A DNA stretch of 64,000 nt, from NCBI RefSeq assembly GCF_000814325.1, contig NZ_JPHF01000001.1:62001-126000 (forward strand), in the 5' to 3' direction. Positions within the stretch are counted from its first letter, which is position 1. Each line of letters starts with the position of its first letter. The DNA is from Flavihumibacter sp. ZG627 (lineage in GTDB: Bacteria; Bacteroidota; Bacteroidia; Chitinophagales; Chitinophagaceae). The position numbers were made by a program, and so were the translations under genes. Under the pieces are notes generated by a model. The model did not search any database, was not told the origin of the DNA, and saw nothing but the letters and a program-made list of their open reading frames with translations. Shown piece after piece: positions 17,963 to 26,505 of the stretch.

Positions 17963-19459
17963 ATGAAAAAATTTCTCCCCCTTATTCTGCTGGCGGGGTC
18001 CCTGGTTGCCTGCAATAAAAACGATTCTCCTTATTTCACCAACGAAGACCCGGCTAGTTTTTCCGAGACCGGCTCAATTGATATTGGTGGTGAAGGCGCT
18101 GCTGAGATCACCGCATTTGACCCTGTCACCAAAAGATTGTTCGTGGTGAATAATACCGATCGTAATAAGATCGATGTCATCGATTTCAGCAATCCCGCTT
18201 CCATGACAGTTATAGCAGATATCGACATCAGTTCATTCGGCGCAGCGAATAGTCTGGCAGTTTCTGAAGGTAAACTTGCTGCAGCAGTTGAAGCTAATAA
18301 CAAACAAGATAATGGCCGCGTATATATCTATGATACAAAGTCACTAACTGAATTAAAGCAAATCAGCGTTGGCGCTTTGCCCGATATGATTTGTTATAGC
18401 GCTGATGGCAATTTCATACTTACCGCAAATGAAGGCGAACCAAGTTCGGATTATAGTAATGACCCCCTTGGAACAGTATCCATTATTTCAGTGAGACAAG
18501 ACTATTCTGTAAATACAATTGATTTCAGTTCTTATAACAAGGAGGAGTATGCGCTAAAGAAAAAGGGCCTTCGGATCTTTGGCCCCGGTGCAAGTCTGGC
18601 CCAGGACATGGAACCTGAATACATCACGGTATCACAGGATTCGAAAACCGCCTGGGTAACGCTGCAGGAAAACAATGCCATTGCAAGGATCAACCTCGCA
18701 TCACAATCATTCACCGGTATTTTCCCGCTTGGTTATAAAGATTATAGCGATATTATGAACGCTATCGATCCTAGTGATGAAGATGGTATCAAGGAATTGC
18801 GCACAGTTCCTGCTTTTGGGATGTACCAGCCTGATGCTATCGCAAGTATGCAGATTAAGGGAGTGCCCTTTCTCTTTACTGTTAATGAAGGCGATGTACG
18901 TGAGTATGATGCGTATGTAGAAAACAAGCGTGTCAGTGCTATCACACTTGATCCTGCTGCGTTTCCAAATGCTGCTGTGTTGCAGCAGAAGCCTGTTCTT
19001 GGCCGGTTGAATATTTCTACTGCCCAGGGTGATACCGATGGTGACGGTGATTATGATGAGCTCTATTCATTTGGCGCCCGTTCATTCAGTGTGTGGAATG
19101 GAAATACCGGTGAGCTGTTGTTTGATAGCAAAAATGACATCGAGAAAAAGATCATCGCCGCTGGCATGTATGAAGACAAACGCAGTGATGATAAGGGCGT
19201 AGAACCGGAAGGTATAGCACTTGGTAATGTGGGAAATAAAATAATTGCTTTCGTGGGATTAGAGCGCGTGGATGCAGTTGTACTTTACGATGTAACAAAC
19301 CCCGGCAATCCGCAGTTCCTGCAAGTTCTTAAAACAGGAGATGCTCCTGAAGGAATACTATTTATCCCTGCGCTTCAAAGTCCCACCGGTAAAAGCCTGC
19401 TGGTTGTAAGCAGTGAAGGGGATGGGGTGATTAAGGTGTTTAGTCCGGAGGGCCTGTAG
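17963..19459 (+). CDS. Beta-propeller lipoprotein, choice-of-anchor I family
   Basis: Lipoprotein of 498 aa. The signal peptide ends at the lipobox LVAC (Cys about 17). The rest is a propeller-like fold with repeated strands such as LFVVNNTDRNKIDVIDF, FILTANEGEPSSDY and FTVNEGDVREYDAY, as in the choice-of-anchor I proteins often annotated as alkaline-phosphatase-like. A calcium-loop-like GDTDGDGDYDE occurs near residue 355. It is probably tethered to the outer membrane or surface. Enzymatic activity is not established. A repeat block follows the stop. Confidence 0.8.
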   Translation: MKKFLPLILLAGSLVACNKNDSPYFTNEDPASFSETGSIDIGGEGAAEITAFDPVTKRLFVVNNTDRNKIDVIDFSNPASMTVIADIDISSFGAANSLAVSEGKLAAAVEANNKQDNGRVYIYDTKSLTELKQISVGALPDMICYSADGNFILTANEGEPSSDYSNDPLGTVSIISVRQDYSVNTIDFSSYNKEEYALKKKGLRIFGPGASLAQDMEPEYITVSQDSKTAWVTLQENNAIARINLASQSFTGIFPLGYKDYSDIMNAIDPSDEDGIKELRTVPAFGMYQPDAIASMQIKGVPFLFTVNEGDVREYDAYVENKRVSAITLDPAAFPNAAVLQQKPVLGRLNISTAQGDTDGDGDYDELYSFGARSFSVWNGNTGELLFDSKNDIEKKIIAAGMYEDKRSDDKGVEPEGIALGNVGNKIIAFVGLERVDAVVLYDVTNPGNPQFLQVLKTGDAPEGILFIPALQSPTGKSLLVVSSEGDGVIKVFSPEGL

Positions 19460-19535
19460 GAGAGATGGAGAGATGGAGGGATGGAGGGATGGAAGGGCAA
19501 TGGGCAATAGTGGAATTTCTATTCACTATTGCCCA
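19458..19535. repeat. GGAGAGAT/GGAGGGAT repeat plus GGGCAATAG hairpin
   Basis: About four tandem octamers (GAGAGATG, GAGGGATG) follow the propeller gene stop. They are followed by GGGCAATAGTGGAA and its inverted copy ending CACTATTGCCC. The second part echoes the AGGCAAT array at 9551 and can form a hairpin. Confidence 0.85.
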
Positions 19536-19975
19536 TTCTCTTGCCGAAGCAATTGATTTTCAGTCCTAAAATAATATGTTAATTTTTTAACAGTTTTTTG
19601 GTGGAATTGGAGAAATTCACCCTATCTTCACGACCGCTTATAAAAAAAAGAAGGTCCACTGTAGAAACAGTCGACCTCTAACGATTGCTTGCCATATAAA
19701 AAAACGTTCGATTCTTGTTTGTCCCGTCCAACCCTTTGGCTTTCGGGGGAATGAGTTCCGGATGTCAGGCCTCTAATTCTTGCTTTGCCCTTTCTAACGA
19801 TTGTCTTCCTTTCTAACGGTTGCTTGCCAATTTTTTCTTTTCTCCTGAACTCTGATGTAAAAGTAATGCCTGTTATAAGTGGTTTAAAATCATATTTAGC
19901 CACTTTTTATTACTCCAAAAAGGGTAATTTTGCGCCTAATCGCTTATCCAGCAAGGAGTTCCGAAAAAAAACCTA
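19536..19975. other. Gene-free stretch with CTAACGATTGCTTGCC-type repeats
   Basis: About 440 bp without a convincing gene. A CTAACGATTGCTTGCCA sequence near 19678 recurs as CTAACGATTG near 19795 and CTAACGGTTGCTTGCCA near 19814. T-rich stretches at 19575-19615 could hold a promoter for the downstream gene. A 91-codon frame on the minus strand has no recognisable content and is not called. Confidence 0.6.
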
Positions 19976-21535
19976 ATGATGCCCAACCGATCTACAGATG
20001 CTTTATTTCAATTAATAAAATCACTTCACAAGGCCGAAAAGCGACATTTCAAGCTCTATATTAAGCGTGCAACTGCAAAAGAGAACCTGAAAATTGTGGA
20101 ATTATTTGACACGCTCGACAAACTCGACGACTATGAGGAAAGGGAATTGCTCAAAAAACTCCCATCCATTAAAAAACCACAGCTCAACAATATCAAATCG
20201 CATCTATATAAACAACTGCTGGCCAGCCTGCGCGACCTTAAGAGCACAGATACCCTTGAACTACAACTCTCCGAACAACTCGATAATGCCCGGATCCTCT
20301 ACCATAAGGGCCTCAAACACCAGGCCATGCGGATTCTGGAACGCGCCAAAGAACTGGCCACAGCCAATGGAAAGTTCAATTACCTCGCGCAGGTGATCTC
20401 ACTGGAGAAAAAGATCGAAACCCTGCATATTACCCGCACCATACAGGAAAAAACTGAAAAGCTTACCCAGGAGGCCCTCGAGATCAGTGGTCATATCGAT
20501 CGTGTAACCCGGCTGAGCAACCTGGCACTTCGCCTTTATGGCTGGTATGTGATGCATGGCCATGCCCGAAATGAAAAAGACGAAACAGGCATCAGGCAAT
20601 TCTTTAAAGAACAACTTCCTTCAGATGCATTTGAGCTAACTGATTTTTATGAGAAGCTCTATCTCTACCAAAGTTATACCTGGTATGCTTTCATCAGGCA
20701 GGATTTCCTGATGTACTATCGTTACTCCAAAAAATGGGTAGATCTTTTTTATGAGCAGGAAGTAATGCAGAAGGTGGAGATAGGTCACTTTATTAAGGGA
20801 TTACATAACCTCCTGAACGCACATTTCGATTTACGAAACTACCAGCAGTTCCAGGTGGTGCTCAAACAGTTTGAGGAATTTGCCAAAACGCCCATCGCAC
20901 AACAGCACGATAATTTCCGGATCCATACTGATATCTATATCAACAGCGCCCGGCTTAACTGGCACCTGATGACCGGCACTTTTAAAGAAGGATTGGGCCT
21001 CGTGAATACCATGGCGGAAAACCTTAAGGAATATGAGCTCTATGTTGATCCGCATCGCATCGTGGTGTTCTATTATAAGTTTGCAACATTATATTTCGGC
21101 AGCGGCGATTATAATACCTGTATCGACTATCTGCAAAAGATCATCAACGATACTTCTGCCAACCTCCGCATCGATCTGCAAAGCTATGCCAGGCTCATGC
21201 ACATGATGGCGCATTACGAACTGGGTAACGATGATATCATGGAGTCACAGATCAAATCTGTTTACCGCTTTATGGCAAAAATGAAGAACCTGACTGTGGT
21301 GGAAGAAGAGATGTTCCGCTTCATAAGGCATTCATTCGGATTGAGTCCGCGCAAGCTAAAACCCGAACTCGAAAAATTCCTGCAGAAGATCAAGCATCTT
21401 GAGAAGAATCGCTTTGAAACCCGCGCCTTCGCCTATCTCGATATCATCTCCTGGGTAGAGAGCAAAGTATTTGAAAAGCCGATGAACCAGGTGATAAATG
21501 AGAAATACTTAGCGAGCAGGAAGAGGAGATATTGA
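19976..21535 (+). CDS. Large alpha-helical cytoplasmic protein of unknown function
   Basis: 519 aa with no signal peptide or membrane segment. The sequence is almost entirely helical and charged, with repeat-like helix pairs (for example LEKKIETLHITRTIQEKTEK and YLQKIINDTSANLR) suggestive of a TPR-like solenoid. The N-terminus reads LFQLIKSLHKAEKRHFKLYI. I recognise no named family. An ATG one codon downstream of the first is an equally good start. It stands alone on the plus strand, bounded by repeat blocks on both sides. Confidence 0.75.
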   Translation: MMPNRSTDALFQLIKSLHKAEKRHFKLYIKRATAKENLKIVELFDTLDKLDDYEERELLKKLPSIKKPQLNNIKSHLYKQLLASLRDLKSTDTLELQLSEQLDNARILYHKGLKHQAMRILERAKELATANGKFNYLAQVISLEKKIETLHITRTIQEKTEKLTQEALEISGHIDRVTRLSNLALRLYGWYVMHGHARNEKDETGIRQFFKEQLPSDAFELTDFYEKLYLYQSYTWYAFIRQDFLMYYRYSKKWVDLFYEQEVMQKVEIGHFIKGLHNLLNAHFDLRNYQQFQVVLKQFEEFAKTPIAQQHDNFRIHTDIYINSARLNWHLMTGTFKEGLGLVNTMAENLKEYELYVDPHRIVVFYYKFATLYFGSGDYNTCIDYLQKIINDTSANLRIDLQSYARLMHMMAHYELGNDDIMESQIKSVYRFMAKMKNLTVVEEEMFRFIRHSFGLSPRKLKPELEKFLQKIKHLEKNRFETRAFAYLDIISWVESKVFEKPMNQVINEKYLASRKRRY

Positions 21536-21555
21536 TGGAGGGATGGAGGGATGGA
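21533..21555. repeat. GATGGAGG octamer repeat
   Basis: Three tandem GATGGAGG-type units overlap or directly follow the stop codon of the preceding gene. They belong to the same family as the blocks at 10926, 19458, 21820, 22645 and 31665. Confidence 0.8.
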
Positions 21556-21564
21556 AGCGAACTC

Positions 21565-21792
21565 CTAAATCGGTTTACTCCAGAGCTTGATAAAATATCG
21601 GATCATTGCGATTAGGCTGATCAGAAAAAAGGCATAGAAGATATAATTTCCGAGGGTTGGTGTATTGGCGAAGAAGAACCATCCGAACCACAATCCCAGT
21701 GTAACGTTGGTGAGCATCCATAAAGCACCCACACTAACGGTCATCAGTGTTCGCGTTAGCAAATCGCGGGCGTCTTCTTCCATTTCACTCAT
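21565..21792 (-). CDS. Small two-helix membrane protein
   Basis: About 75 aa from MSEMEEDARDLLTR (a further upstream ATG at 21819 gives 84 aa). Two hydrophobic segments, LMTVSVGALWMLTNVTLGLW and YIFYAFFLISLIAMIRYFI, are joined by a short loop. This is a plausible small inner-membrane protein of unknown function. It lies in front of the GH25 gene on the opposite side of a CCATCCCT repeat. No domain is recognised. Confidence 0.55.
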   Translation of the reverse strand: MSEMEEDARDLLTRTLMTVSVGALWMLTNVTLGLWFGWFFFANTPTLGNYIFYAFFLISLIAMIRYFIKLWSKPI

Positions 21793-21817
21793 AAAATTTT
21801 CTTTACAATTAACTTCC

Positions 21818-21843
21818 ATCCCTCCATCTCTCCATCCCTCCGT
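21818..21843. repeat. CCATCCCT/CCATCTCT octamer repeat
   Basis: About three tandem octamers lie between two minus-strand genes, in the reverse orientation of the GATGGAGG block at 21533. Confidence 0.8.
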
Positions 21844-21844
21844 T

Positions 21845-22612
21845 TCATTCTATCAAAAGGTCCGCAAAATCCGTGGAGTCACCATTAAAAACATTGAAAT
21901 CCACCTTACCTCTTATGCCATTCACATTTCCCGTTTCACTGTACTGCCAGAAGGCCCAGTTACGCGCAATACGGGGTCGGTCCTTTCGCAGGTAATGCGC
22001 CACCCAGAGAGGATAGTTATCAAAATCACCTTTCAGGAATTTATTATAGAATTCCACATTGGTATAGATAATAGGCTTCACACCATAGTGGGCTTCAAGC
22101 CGATTGAGGAAGGCCTTCACTTCTGTCCTTAATTTATCGGGCGTTACACCATAGGTCTGTTCAACATCCAGAACAGGGGGGAGGTCACCCTTTTCAAGCT
22201 CCACCCGCCGGATAAAATTTTCAGCCTGTTCAACGCCACTCTTAGGAGCCAGGAAAAAATGATAAGCCCCGCGCGTGATTCCGGCATCGCCTGCATTTCG
22301 CCAGTTCCTGTTGAACTGCGCGTCCATATTACCTAATCCCTCAGTTGCCTTGATAAACACAAACCCGATGCGTACATCCTCCGCCACCATCTCTTTCACC
22401 ATATCCCAGTTGATACGTTGCTGGTATTTGGAAACATCGATACCGTGAATGGAATAATTGGCAGGTACTTCGATCCCGAATTCCTCATAATGCTCAAAAT
22501 CGGGTCGGCTGCTGCTGAACCACCACCACCCCAGTAGGGCCACCACCGCTAGTATAAGTACTGCTAGCAGGGAACGGGGACCAGTATTATTTGTCGCTTT
22601 CTTTTTCGCCAT
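21845..22612 (-). CDS. Membrane-anchored GH25 lysozyme-like muramidase
   Basis: Glycoside hydrolase family 25, which cleaves the MurNAc-GlcNAc bond of peptidoglycan. The protein is 255 aa. A short basic N-terminus is followed by a membrane anchor (LLAVLILAVVALLGWWWF), so the catalytic domain is periplasmic. Family landmarks are GIDVSKYQQRINWDMV (first acidic residue), FVFIKATEGLG, GAYHFF and the catalytic acidic pair in PPVLDVEQ. The strand ends with WAFWQYSETG, as usual in the family. It may act in cell-wall turnover rather than attack. Confidence 0.92.
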   Translation of the reverse strand: MAKKKATNNTGPRSLLAVLILAVVALLGWWWFSSSRPDFEHYEEFGIEVPANYSIHGIDVSKYQQRINWDMVKEMVAEDVRIGFVFIKATEGLGNMDAQFNRNWRNAGDAGITRGAYHFFLAPKSGVEQAENFIRRVELEKGDLPPVLDVEQTYGVTPDKLRTEVKAFLNRLEAHYGVKPIIYTNVEFYNKFLKGDFDNYPLWVAHYLRKDRPRIARNWAFWQYSETGNVNGIRGKVDFNVFNGDSTDFADLLIE

Positions 22613-22639
22613 GCGTCGGCAAATTTATGGATTTAGACC

Positions 22640-22692
22640 TCCTCTCCATCCCTCCACCTCTCCATCCCTCCATCTCTCCATCCCTCCACCAC
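22640..22692. repeat. CCATCCCTCCACCTCT octamer repeat block
   Basis: The longest copy of the octamer family: about six tandem TCCATCCC/TCCATCTC/TCCACCTC units lie between the divergent GH25 and lipoprotein genes. Its position means it could separate or overlap their promoters. Confidence 0.88.
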
Positions 22693-22747
22693 AATTTTTC
22701 CCTTTTCTGGAACGTTATTTGCCAATAATCCGTTCTAATAATACCAT

Positions 22748-23281
22748 ATGAAAACAATTACCCTACTGCTTACCCTATTTACCCTTGGTTTCGTTTCTTG
22801 CGAAAAAGTTGATAAACTCACGCAGTTCACCATCAATGACCAGTTCGAGACAACCATAAAGGCCGGCCTTGCCACCCTGGCACCTACCGATATGGAAACC
22901 CCACCTGTTACATCCATAGCCGAAAAAGAGCTGACGATGAACAACTCACGCATGGATATGATCGAATCGGTAAAACTGGAAGAACTGAAGATGGTCATCT
23001 TTGACCCTACCGGCCGCACCTTTGACTTCCTCAAGGATATTGAACTATATATTGCGGCAGAGGGTCTGCCGGAAAAGAAGATCGCTTCTGCCAACAACCT
23101 GGGCGACGATGTAACCAATACCATCCGACTCACAACAGAGAATGTAGAACTGGAACAATACCTGAAAAAAGGAACCTATACCATCCGGATGCGGGTGACA
23201 ACTGATAAGATCATCAACCAGGACATAAAGGTGCGTAGCACCGCCAAATACTTCGTGGATGCTAAAGTATTGGGACTCTGA
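22748..23281 (+). CDS. Small lipoprotein of unknown function
   Basis: 177 aa with a lipoprotein signal: MKTITLLLTLFTLGFVSC, Cys at about 18 as the lipidated residue. The mature part alternates charged and hydrophobic residues (FDFLKDIELYIAAEGLPEKK), consistent with a small beta-rich domain. No family is recognised. A good intrinsic terminator follows, so it is probably monocistronic. Confidence 0.7.
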   Translation: MKTITLLLTLFTLGFVSCEKVDKLTQFTINDQFETTIKAGLATLAPTDMETPPVTSIAEKELTMNNSRMDMIESVKLEELKMVIFDPTGRTFDFLKDIELYIAAEGLPEKKIASANNLGDDVTNTIRLTTENVELEQYLKKGTYTIRMRVTTDKIINQDIKVRSTAKYFVDAKVLGL

Positions 23282-23304
23282 TCGTTAACATAATCTGAAA
23301 ATAT

Positions 23305-23337
23305 GGAGGGATCGCATCACTGCGGTCTCTTTTTTTA
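23305..23337 (+). terminator. Intrinsic terminator after the lipoprotein gene
   Basis: GGGATCGC pairs with GCGGTCTC (with G-T wobble) around ATCACT and is followed by seven T. Confidence 0.75.
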
Positions 23338-23387
23338 TGCCATTAGCCGGTAATCCGCTAAATTGTAGGTTGATTAAAAACAAGACC

Positions 23388-23546
23388 ATGTCGCTCCTGA
23401 ATAATAATAACAAGAACAAAGACAAAAAGAAGAACAATCCGCAGCCGGCAAAGCCCGGATTTGGATCAGGCGTTAAAGGGAAGAGCAGTACCAAGGCCGC
23501 TACCCGCAATACCAAACTCACCGGTGGAACACAGCGTGGATCCTAG
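23388..23546 (+). CDS. Small basic, low-complexity protein
   Basis: 52 aa from MSLLNNNNKNKDKK. The protein is very rich in Asn, Lys, Gly, Ser and Thr and ends GGTQRGS. It has no hydrophobic core, so it would be intrinsically disordered, perhaps nucleic-acid associated. It follows a terminator and ends overlapping the stop of the convergent TspO-like gene by four bases. An ATG at 23337 is in frame but lies within the preceding terminator. Coding status is plausible, not certain. Confidence 0.45.
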   Translation: MSLLNNNNKNKDKKKNNPQPAKPGFGSGVKGKSSTKAATRNTKLTGGTQRGS

Positions 23547-24337
23547 TCCACGGCAGTATGTACACTCTTTTTTCTTATAAAGGTGAAGACCGCTCCGGCC
23601 AGTAAAAGAATGAGGCAGGCCTGGGCTACATTTCCTACCATGGCATTGTCTGCACCCTGCCTGGAGTAAATGCCATATAATGCCCAGGCTATCACCAGCG
23701 CATACGCCAGGTCCTTAAACTTCACCAGGAAATATATTCCTAATAAAGTAGCCACAACAGTCATTATGCTGCTCCATGTTGCTGCTTCTATTCCCGCGCC
23801 CTGCCATCCCATATCTACCAGCAAAGCTGTGATATTGGCGATAGTAGCAACACTGATCCAGCCCAGGTAAACACTGAAAGGAAGACGGGTACAAACTTTT
23901 TGGGTCACCGTAAGCTCTCCCCTTAAGGGCAGGAGTTTCCGGTATATATAAATGAGGGTCGACAAAAACAACAGCATAACTATTACTGACAACCGAACCT
24001 GTAGGTAATGCCAGCAAAATATCCAGCTGATATTCAGGAAGCAGCTCACCACGAATAAATTCAATACCGATTCCAGTGTATGGTAAGGGATTCTCGCCCC
24101 GGGGGCACTGAATGCCACGATCAAATGATAGATGGTATAGGTAAGCAGTAAGGAATAAATAACCGACCAGATACTGAAAGTGAAACCCGCAGGCACAAAC
24201 AGGTTGGGGTAGCGATCGGAAATGGCTCCGGTGCTCATGCCATTAAGGGGAAGCATCACGGCCATCGCATTCACAATAATCACGGCGATCATCGCCAGCA
24301 GGCCAAGAACGGCCCAGGTTTTGAAGCTATTTTTCAT
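23543..24337 (-). CDS. TspO/MBR-like tryptophan-rich membrane protein
   Basis: Integral membrane protein of about 264 aa, starting MKNSFKTWAVLG (an in-frame ATG lies 12 bases upstream). Seven or more hydrophobic segments are visible. The segment FVPAGFTFSIWSVIYSLLLT resembles the TspO helix 1-2 region, and ISWIFCWHYLQVRLSVIVML and YLGWISVATIANITALL resemble later helices. It is longer than classical five-helix TspO. TspO proteins bind porphyrins and other hydrophobic ligands; whether this one does is unknown. Confidence 0.72.
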   Translation of the reverse strand: MKNSFKTWAVLGLLAMIAVIIVNAMAVMLPLNGMSTGAISDRYPNLFVPAGFTFSIWSVIYSLLLTYTIYHLIVAFSAPGARIPYHTLESVLNLFVVSCFLNISWIFCWHYLQVRLSVIVMLLFLSTLIYIYRKLLPLRGELTVTQKVCTRLPFSVYLGWISVATIANITALLVDMGWQGAGIEAATWSSIMTVVATLLGIYFLVKFKDLAYALVIAWALYGIYSRQGADNAMVGNVAQACLILLLAGAVFTFIRKKSVHTAVD

Positions 24338-24485
24338 ACTCAGGTTCAAATTAACATCTGACGATCTAAGATGGTTTATCCGGTTAAGGTAAATAAATTG
24401 CTGATTGGATAATATTCTGTAAACTTCCGGCTGATTGCAAGATGTTTTTTAATGCCAATCAATGGAGATTTGTACCAATTAATAT

Positions 24486-26408
24486 ATGCTCATGATCAAT
24501 CTGTCGTGTATGTTCCGTACCTATGAGTCAAGGTCACAGCGAATCCATCCGTGCAGACGGCATTTAATGCTGCTGCTATTCGTAGCATTCAGTTTTGCCA
24601 CTGCATCTGCGCAACAACAGCTATACCCCATACCCTATGGTGTGCTGCCAACTGAAAACCATCTTCGCTGGCATGAGATGGAATCATATGTGCTGATCCA
24701 TTTCACACCCACAACATTTGAGAATAAAGAATGGGGCTACGGCGATGCAGATCCTTCCATCTTCAATCCCACAAAATTTGATGCCCAACAGATCGTGAAC
24801 GCAGCCAGGGCCGGTGGATTCAAAGGCGTGGTTTTCGTTGCCAAGCACCACGATGGCTTTGCCCTCTGGCCAACAAAAACCACTCCATATAATATTAGTA
24901 AAAGTCCATGGAAAGATGGCAAGGGCGATATGGTCAAAGAATTTGCACAAGCCAGTAAAAAAGCGGGAATGCAGTTCGGCGTCTACTGCTCACCGTGGGA
25001 TCGCAATCATCCCGGTTATGGAACCGCCGCTTATGTGACCGACTATCGCAACCAGCTCCGCGAACTCTATACCAACTACGGCGAACTCTTCATCACCTGG
25101 TTTGATGGTGCCAACGGAGGCGATGGTTACTATGGAGGCGCCAATGAAAAAAGAAATATTGACCGCACTACTTATTATGGATGGGATAGTACCTGGAAAC
25201 TTGTGCGCACCCTCCAGCCAAAGGCCGTGATCTTCAGTGATATGGGCGATGTACGCTGGGTGGGAAATGAACATGGTCATGCAGCAGAAACTTCCTGGGC
25301 AACCTTCACGCCGATTCCTACAGATGGAAATAAAGTGGCCGTTCCCGGTGAAATGAAATATGAAAACTCCGCTGGCGGTACCCGTAACGGTGAGTTCTGG
25401 AAGCCGGCAGAATGCGATGTTCCTCTGCGGCCAGGATGGTTCTATCATGCCGATCAGGATAAGAGAGTTAAAACACCTGCACAACTCTTCGATCTCTATT
25501 TTAAAAGTGTTGGTCGCGGTGGCAACCTCGACCTTGGACTCTCCCCCGATACCCGTGGACTCCTCCACGACAATGATGTGGAATCCCTCAAAGCTTTCGG
25601 TGAAATACTGAAGAAAACCTTTGCTGAGAACCTTGTTAAGAAAGCAAAAATTTCTGCCAGCAATGTTCGTGGTGATAATAAATTATTCAGTGCTGATAAA
25701 CTGATCGATGCCAATCGCTATTCTTATTGGGCAACTGATGATGATGTAACCAAAGCAGAAGTTTTACTTGAATGGAAAGAGCCTCAAACCTTCAATGTTA
25801 TCAGGCTGCGTGAGAACATTAAACTGGGGCAGCGTATTGAGAAACTTGCAGTGGATGTAATGAGCAACGGGCTCTGGAAACAGGTGGGAGAGGCCACCAG
25901 CATTGGCGCTAATCGACTCATCCGCCTACCCGCTACTGTAAAGACCGACAGACTTCGCATCCGCATTATCGAGTCACCTGTGAGCCTTGCGCTCAGTGAT
26001 ATCGGCGTATTCCGCGCCCCCGATAGTATCCCCGACCCATCTTACGCAAAGATCAGGGGTAAGGCAGGTATCGATCGCAGCGGATGGAAGTTAGTGGAAT
26101 CAACTCCCGCCAAACCCGGTCAGGTTACCATTGATATGGGACAGGCATATTCAGTGAAAGCATTTACTTACCAGCCGCAGTCTGGACAAACAGCGTTTGC
26201 TGCTACCAGTTATGAATGGCAGGTAAGTGTTGATGGCAAGAACTGGAAAACTGTTTCAGAAGGGGAATTTAGTAATATCAAGGCCAATCCCATTGAGCAA
26301 CTCGTGGTGCTGAAGAGGCCGGAGCAGGTTCGCTATTTCCGGTTCATCGGGAAAAATGATGGCGAGGTGCGAACAGGTATTTCCGGTTTGGGCGCTATCG
26401 AAGAATGA
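24486..26408 (+). CDS. GH29 alpha-L-fucosidase with discoidin-type C-terminal domains
   Basis: Exported fucosidase of up to 640 aa that would remove terminal alpha-L-fucose by a retaining mechanism. The catalytic barrel (about 50-380) contains VAKHHDGFALWPTKTTPYN, the nucleophile Asp in ITWFDGANGG (near residue 207) and GNLDLGLSPDTRG. The C-terminal part (about 395-640) has two F5/8-type carbohydrate-binding stretches (VLLEWKEPQTFNVIRLRE; YEWQVSVDGKNWKTVSEGEF). The signal peptide (LMLLLFVAFSFATASAQ) lies about 28 residues in, so the ATG at 24567 is an alternative start. Two sulfatase genes follow on the same strand. Confidence 0.93.
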   Translation: MLMINLSCMFRTYESRSQRIHPCRRHLMLLLFVAFSFATASAQQQLYPIPYGVLPTENHLRWHEMESYVLIHFTPTTFENKEWGYGDADPSIFNPTKFDAQQIVNAARAGGFKGVVFVAKHHDGFALWPTKTTPYNISKSPWKDGKGDMVKEFAQASKKAGMQFGVYCSPWDRNHPGYGTAAYVTDYRNQLRELYTNYGELFITWFDGANGGDGYYGGANEKRNIDRTTYYGWDSTWKLVRTLQPKAVIFSDMGDVRWVGNEHGHAAETSWATFTPIPTDGNKVAVPGEMKYENSAGGTRNGEFWKPAECDVPLRPGWFYHADQDKRVKTPAQLFDLYFKSVGRGGNLDLGLSPDTRGLLHDNDVESLKAFGEILKKTFAENLVKKAKISASNVRGDNKLFSADKLIDANRYSYWATDDDVTKAEVLLEWKEPQTFNVIRLRENIKLGQRIEKLAVDVMSNGLWKQVGEATSIGANRLIRLPATVKTDRLRIRIIESPVSLALSDIGVFRAPDSIPDPSYAKIRGKAGIDRSGWKLVESTPAKPGQVTIDMGQAYSVKAFTYQPQSGQTAFAATSYEWQVSVDGKNWKTVSEGEFSNIKANPIEQLVVLKRPEQVRYFRFIGKNDGEVRTGISGLGAIEE

Positions 26409-26505
26409 TCACCTGCTTTTGACTTATCTCATAATAAAAGAGGTAAAAAAAGCGGCAGTTAATTACCCGGACGTGCCTTCAACTTGCATGTGTAAACGAA
26501 AAATT

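Noticed and set aside
19628-19903. 91-codon minus-strand frame in the gap before the helical gene
   Set aside because: No family, covers repeat-containing intergenic DNA and lacks a credible start context.
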